DNA from: CAIQJJ01 sp964606085
Lineage (GTDB): Bacteria > Chloroflexota > Anaerolineae > Anaerolineales > UBA4823
Direction of reading: 5' to 3'
NCBI GenBank assembly: GCA_964606085.1
Contig: CAZSFD010000133.1
Location: 1-8,797, forward strand
DNA: 8,797 nucleotides
Shown: positions 7,218-8,797 of the stretch, piece by piece
Position numbering within the stretch: position 1 is the stretch's first letter
How the letters are laid out: every line of letters starts with the position of its first letter
The notes under the pieces: model-generated
Databases searched by the model: none
Told to the model about the DNA's origin: nothing
The model's input: only the letters and a program-made list of their open reading frames with translations
Translations under genes and position numbers: made by a program

Positions 7218-8738
7218 TTAACGCACAACTAGAGGCAAGAAAACATACCGAAACAGTCCGGGTTCTGGTGTTGGGGTCAAAGAAGGCGTACTCGTTGATG
7301 AGGGTGTTATGCTTCCAGTTGGTGTATGTGTGGCTGTACGGGTTGGGGTATTTGTTCTTGTGGGCGTGTTGCTTGGAGTTGGGGTGAGGGTGGCTGTGTT
7401 TGTCGGCGTATTCGTTTTGGTGGCGGTGTTGGAGGGCGTCGGCGTATGGGTAGCTGTGTTCGTAGGGGTGGATGTTCTTGTGGGCGTGTTGCTTGGAGTT
7501 GGGGTGAGGGTGGCTGTGTTTGTAGGCGTATTCGTTCGGGTGGCGGTGTTGGAGGGTGTCGGCGTATGGGTAGCTGTGTTCGTAGGTGTGTTTGTTCGCG
7601 TGGGCGTGTTGGTGGGTGTGTTGCTTGGAGTCGACGTACGAGTAGCTGTGTTGGTTGGTGTATTCGTTCGGGTGGCTGTGTTTGTAGCTGTTGGGGTATT
7701 GGTTGGAGCGTCAGGCCAGCCGACATCGCGCAAAATGCCCCGTGTCACCGGGCCGGGATCATGGACGGATTCGCCATTCCCAATCGAGTAGGTCATCAAA
7801 GCATTTCCTGTACCGTTGAAAATCTCATCGAGGTGGGAATAGCTGGAACCTTGCTGCCAGGTAGTGGGGGCATAGAGCCTGACCGGATTACCGCCATTTG
7901 CGGCACTGGCATTGGGGCCATCAAAATAAACGCTGTTACTGGTCAATTGGGACGCCAGTTCAGCCGAGTTGTTCGGGAAACTGAGCAAAGCCGTGCCCGC
8001 TCCGTTCTCTGCGAAGCGGTCGTATATCCCAGGGTATCCGGTTCCATTCCCCCAACTTCCTAAGCCGCCTGAGACTCTCATGGTACCGGCAAAATTCAGG
8101 CCATGACAAACTTCATGAAGCACCACGCTGGCAAAATCATAGGCGGTGATGGGCGTTATACCATCGGTGCCAAAATACCAGTTGATGCCATTCCCGCTGT
8201 AGGTAATATTCATTTCTGATGTGCTGCCATTCAGATCAGAGCCGGCCAATGTGTTTGCCAGAGACATGCTATACCAGGTGCCAGGAACGGGCGCATTGGG
8301 AAAATCACGCGCCGAAGATGAACCGCTATAACCCAAGATGCCTGTTCCGAGGTTGGCCCAACACGCATTGATGGCAATCGGCACATCCGAATTCAATTCC
8401 GCCGCCCAAAGCGAAACGGCATAATTAAAAGCAGCTTGCGAGCCTGCTGGCCAGGCATAGCACAATTCGCCGTATGGATCAGTTGAACCCGCGGGAATGT
8501 AAGTGATCGAAAATGTCGCTGCTTCAACGCCTCGCGGTGAGCGCACCTGGTGGGCAGGTACACGAAAGATTTCATCCGCCTCCGCAGCAAGCAACACGAT
8601 TGGGGGGCGCAGCGCTATTTCTGGGACCGCTTGCGGGGCTGCTGAAGCCAGGCCAGGGCGAAGAACCAATAGCCCCCCGATGCTCAGGCAGATGACCAAC
8701 ACCGCTGCCGGATTGCAGATTTTTAACCCTCGATACAT
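7218..8738 (-). CDS. Secreted putative zinc metalloprotease with Thr/Pro-rich stalk and C-terminal tag
   Basis: This 506-residue exported protein begins with a signal peptide (basic YRGLK, hydrophobic core about 11-26, likely cleavage after ASA at 33). The folded domain (about 70-342) contains HEVCHGLNF (208-216), the HExxH zinc motif with E209 as catalytic base. A later block, SSYSHLDE (298-305) then NALMTY (312-317), is a plausible third zinc ligand (H302) and Met-turn, as in metzincins with a long insertion. HDPGPVTRGILRDVGW (326-341) closes the domain. I recall this combination from secreted bacterial peptidases of uncertain class, so substrate and family number are not given. Residues about 346-492 are a low-complexity Thr/Pro/Asn stalk, probably extended and perhaps O-glycosylated. 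The chain ends PGLFRYVFLPLVVR, a possible surface-sorting tag. The start is supported by GGAG eight bases upstream. It has its own terminator and seems monocistronic as far as the window shows. Confidence 0.82.
   Translation of the reverse strand: MYRGLKICNPAAVLVICLSIGGLLVLRPGLASAAPQAVPEIALRPPIVLLAAEADEIFRVPAHQVRSPRGVEAATFSITYIPAGSTDPYGELCYAWPAGSQAAFNYAVSLWAAELNSDVPIAINACWANLGTGILGYSGSSSARDFPNAPVPGTWYSMSLANTLAGSDLNGSTSEMNITYSGNGINWYFGTDGITPITAYDFASVVLHEVCHGLNFAGTMRVSGGLGSWGNGTGYPGIYDRFAENGAGTALLSFPNNSAELASQLTSNSVYFDGPNASAANGGNPVRLYAPTTWQQGSSYSHLDEIFNGTGNALMTYSIGNGESVHDPGPVTRGILRDVGWPDAPTNTPTATNTATRTNTPTNTATRTSTPSNTPTNTPTRTNTPTNTATHTPTPSNTATRTNTPTNTATLTPTPSNTPTRTSTPTNTATHTPTPSNTATKTNTPTNTATLTPTPSNTPTRTNTPTRTATHTPTGSITPSSTSTPSLTPTPEPGLFRYVFLPLVVR
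7263..7703 (-). repeat. Tandem repeats encoding the Thr/Pro/Asn stalk, with a 120-bp higher-order unit
   Basis: The coding strand is built from short Thr-X and Pro-Thr codon repeats (TNTPTNTAT, TPTPSNT types) about 20 residues long. Superimposed on this is a 120-bp (40-residue) unit: 7353-7470 and 7473-7590 differ at only about five positions. The flanks toward both ends are more degenerate copies. The array is in frame, so unit gain or loss would change stalk length without a frameshift. It is GT-rich on the + strand, which keeps antisense frames open. Confidence 0.9.
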
Positions 8739-8746
8739 TTTCGGCT

Positions 8747-8763
8747 CTCCCGTTTTTAACGGG
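8747..8763 (-). promoter_or_regulatory. Hairpin overlapping the metalloprotease ribosome binding site
   Basis: On the - strand CCCGTT-AAA-AACGGG (8749-8763) forms a 6-bp stem with a 3-nt loop. Its last two Gs are the first two bases of the Shine-Dalgarno GGAG (8747-8750), which lies eight bases from the ATG. Folding would partly hide the ribosome site. No T-tract follows, so it is not a terminator. No convincing promoter was seen in the remaining bases up to the window end (8764-8797). Confidence 0.5.
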
Positions 8764-8797
8764 AAAAGGGTAAAAAGCTGACGAAACGAGCGGAATT

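Noticed and set aside
7300..7700. Possible CRISPR array or G-quadruplex in the GT-rich repeats
   Set aside because: Repeats are in frame, contiguous and without unique spacers, so this is not CRISPR. Runs of three or more G are too sparse within short distances for a standard four-run quadruplex.
7309..8063. Long open frames on the + strand across the repeat region (160 and 245 residues), Val/Gly-rich and Cys/Gly-rich
   Set aside because: They are the antisense of the Thr/Pro repeat codons, which cannot form stops on the other strand. There is no ribosome site or recognisable domain, and the sense frame has signal peptide, catalytic motif and stalk in order.

Overview
The window looks like chromosomal DNA from a GC-rich bacterium, most likely a member of the Chloroflexota (Anaerolineae or a relative). 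The main clue is the secreted protein at the right end. It carries a long Thr/Pro/Asn linker and ends in FLPLVVR, a pairing I recall from many exported Chloroflexota proteins. This placement is inference from recalled patterns, not from a database search. I see no phage, transposon, CRISPR or plasmid genes.

Layout from left to right. The window opens inside a tRNA-Glu(CTC) gene on the + strand (1-52). All protein genes lie on the - strand and are read right to left. A near-perfect 21-bp-arm hairpin (95-141) separates the tRNA from the convergent genes and is built to stop transcription in both directions. Next come pheA (prephenate dehydratase, 201-1028) and leuB (3-isopropylmalate dehydrogenase, 1025-2086). 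Their coding regions overlap by ATGA, and leuB has a strong ribosome binding site and a candidate extended -10 promoter. Upstream of these sit a two-component ABC exporter (MacB/LolCDE type): a large duplicated FtsX-like permease (2167-4722) and its ATPase (4741-5484). These are preceded by a short-chain dehydrogenase (5543-6439) and a PadR-family repressor (6468-7061).

The padR gene has a well-formed promoter (TTGACA, 17 bp, TATTAT). It is flanked by two inverted copies of a TAAAC...AGTTACTATT element that look like autoregulatory operators. With gaps of 28, 58 and 18 bp, padR, the dehydrogenase and the ABC pair are probably one PadR-controlled operon, plausibly for export or detoxification of an unidentified compound. 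No clear terminator lies between the permease and leuB, so read-through into the amino-acid genes is possible.

The right end holds a separate unit (7218-8738). It encodes a secreted putative zinc metalloprotease with an HEVCH motif, a low-complexity stalk encoded by 120-bp tandem repeats, and a hydrophobic C-terminal tag. It has its own intrinsic terminator (7158-7197) and a small hairpin that overlaps its ribosome binding site.

Nothing here is a clearly new system. The most interesting points are the PadR protein with a canonical AT-hook tail next to its paired operators, the conserved-looking C-terminal tag of the metalloprotease, and the higher-order repeat in its stalk.
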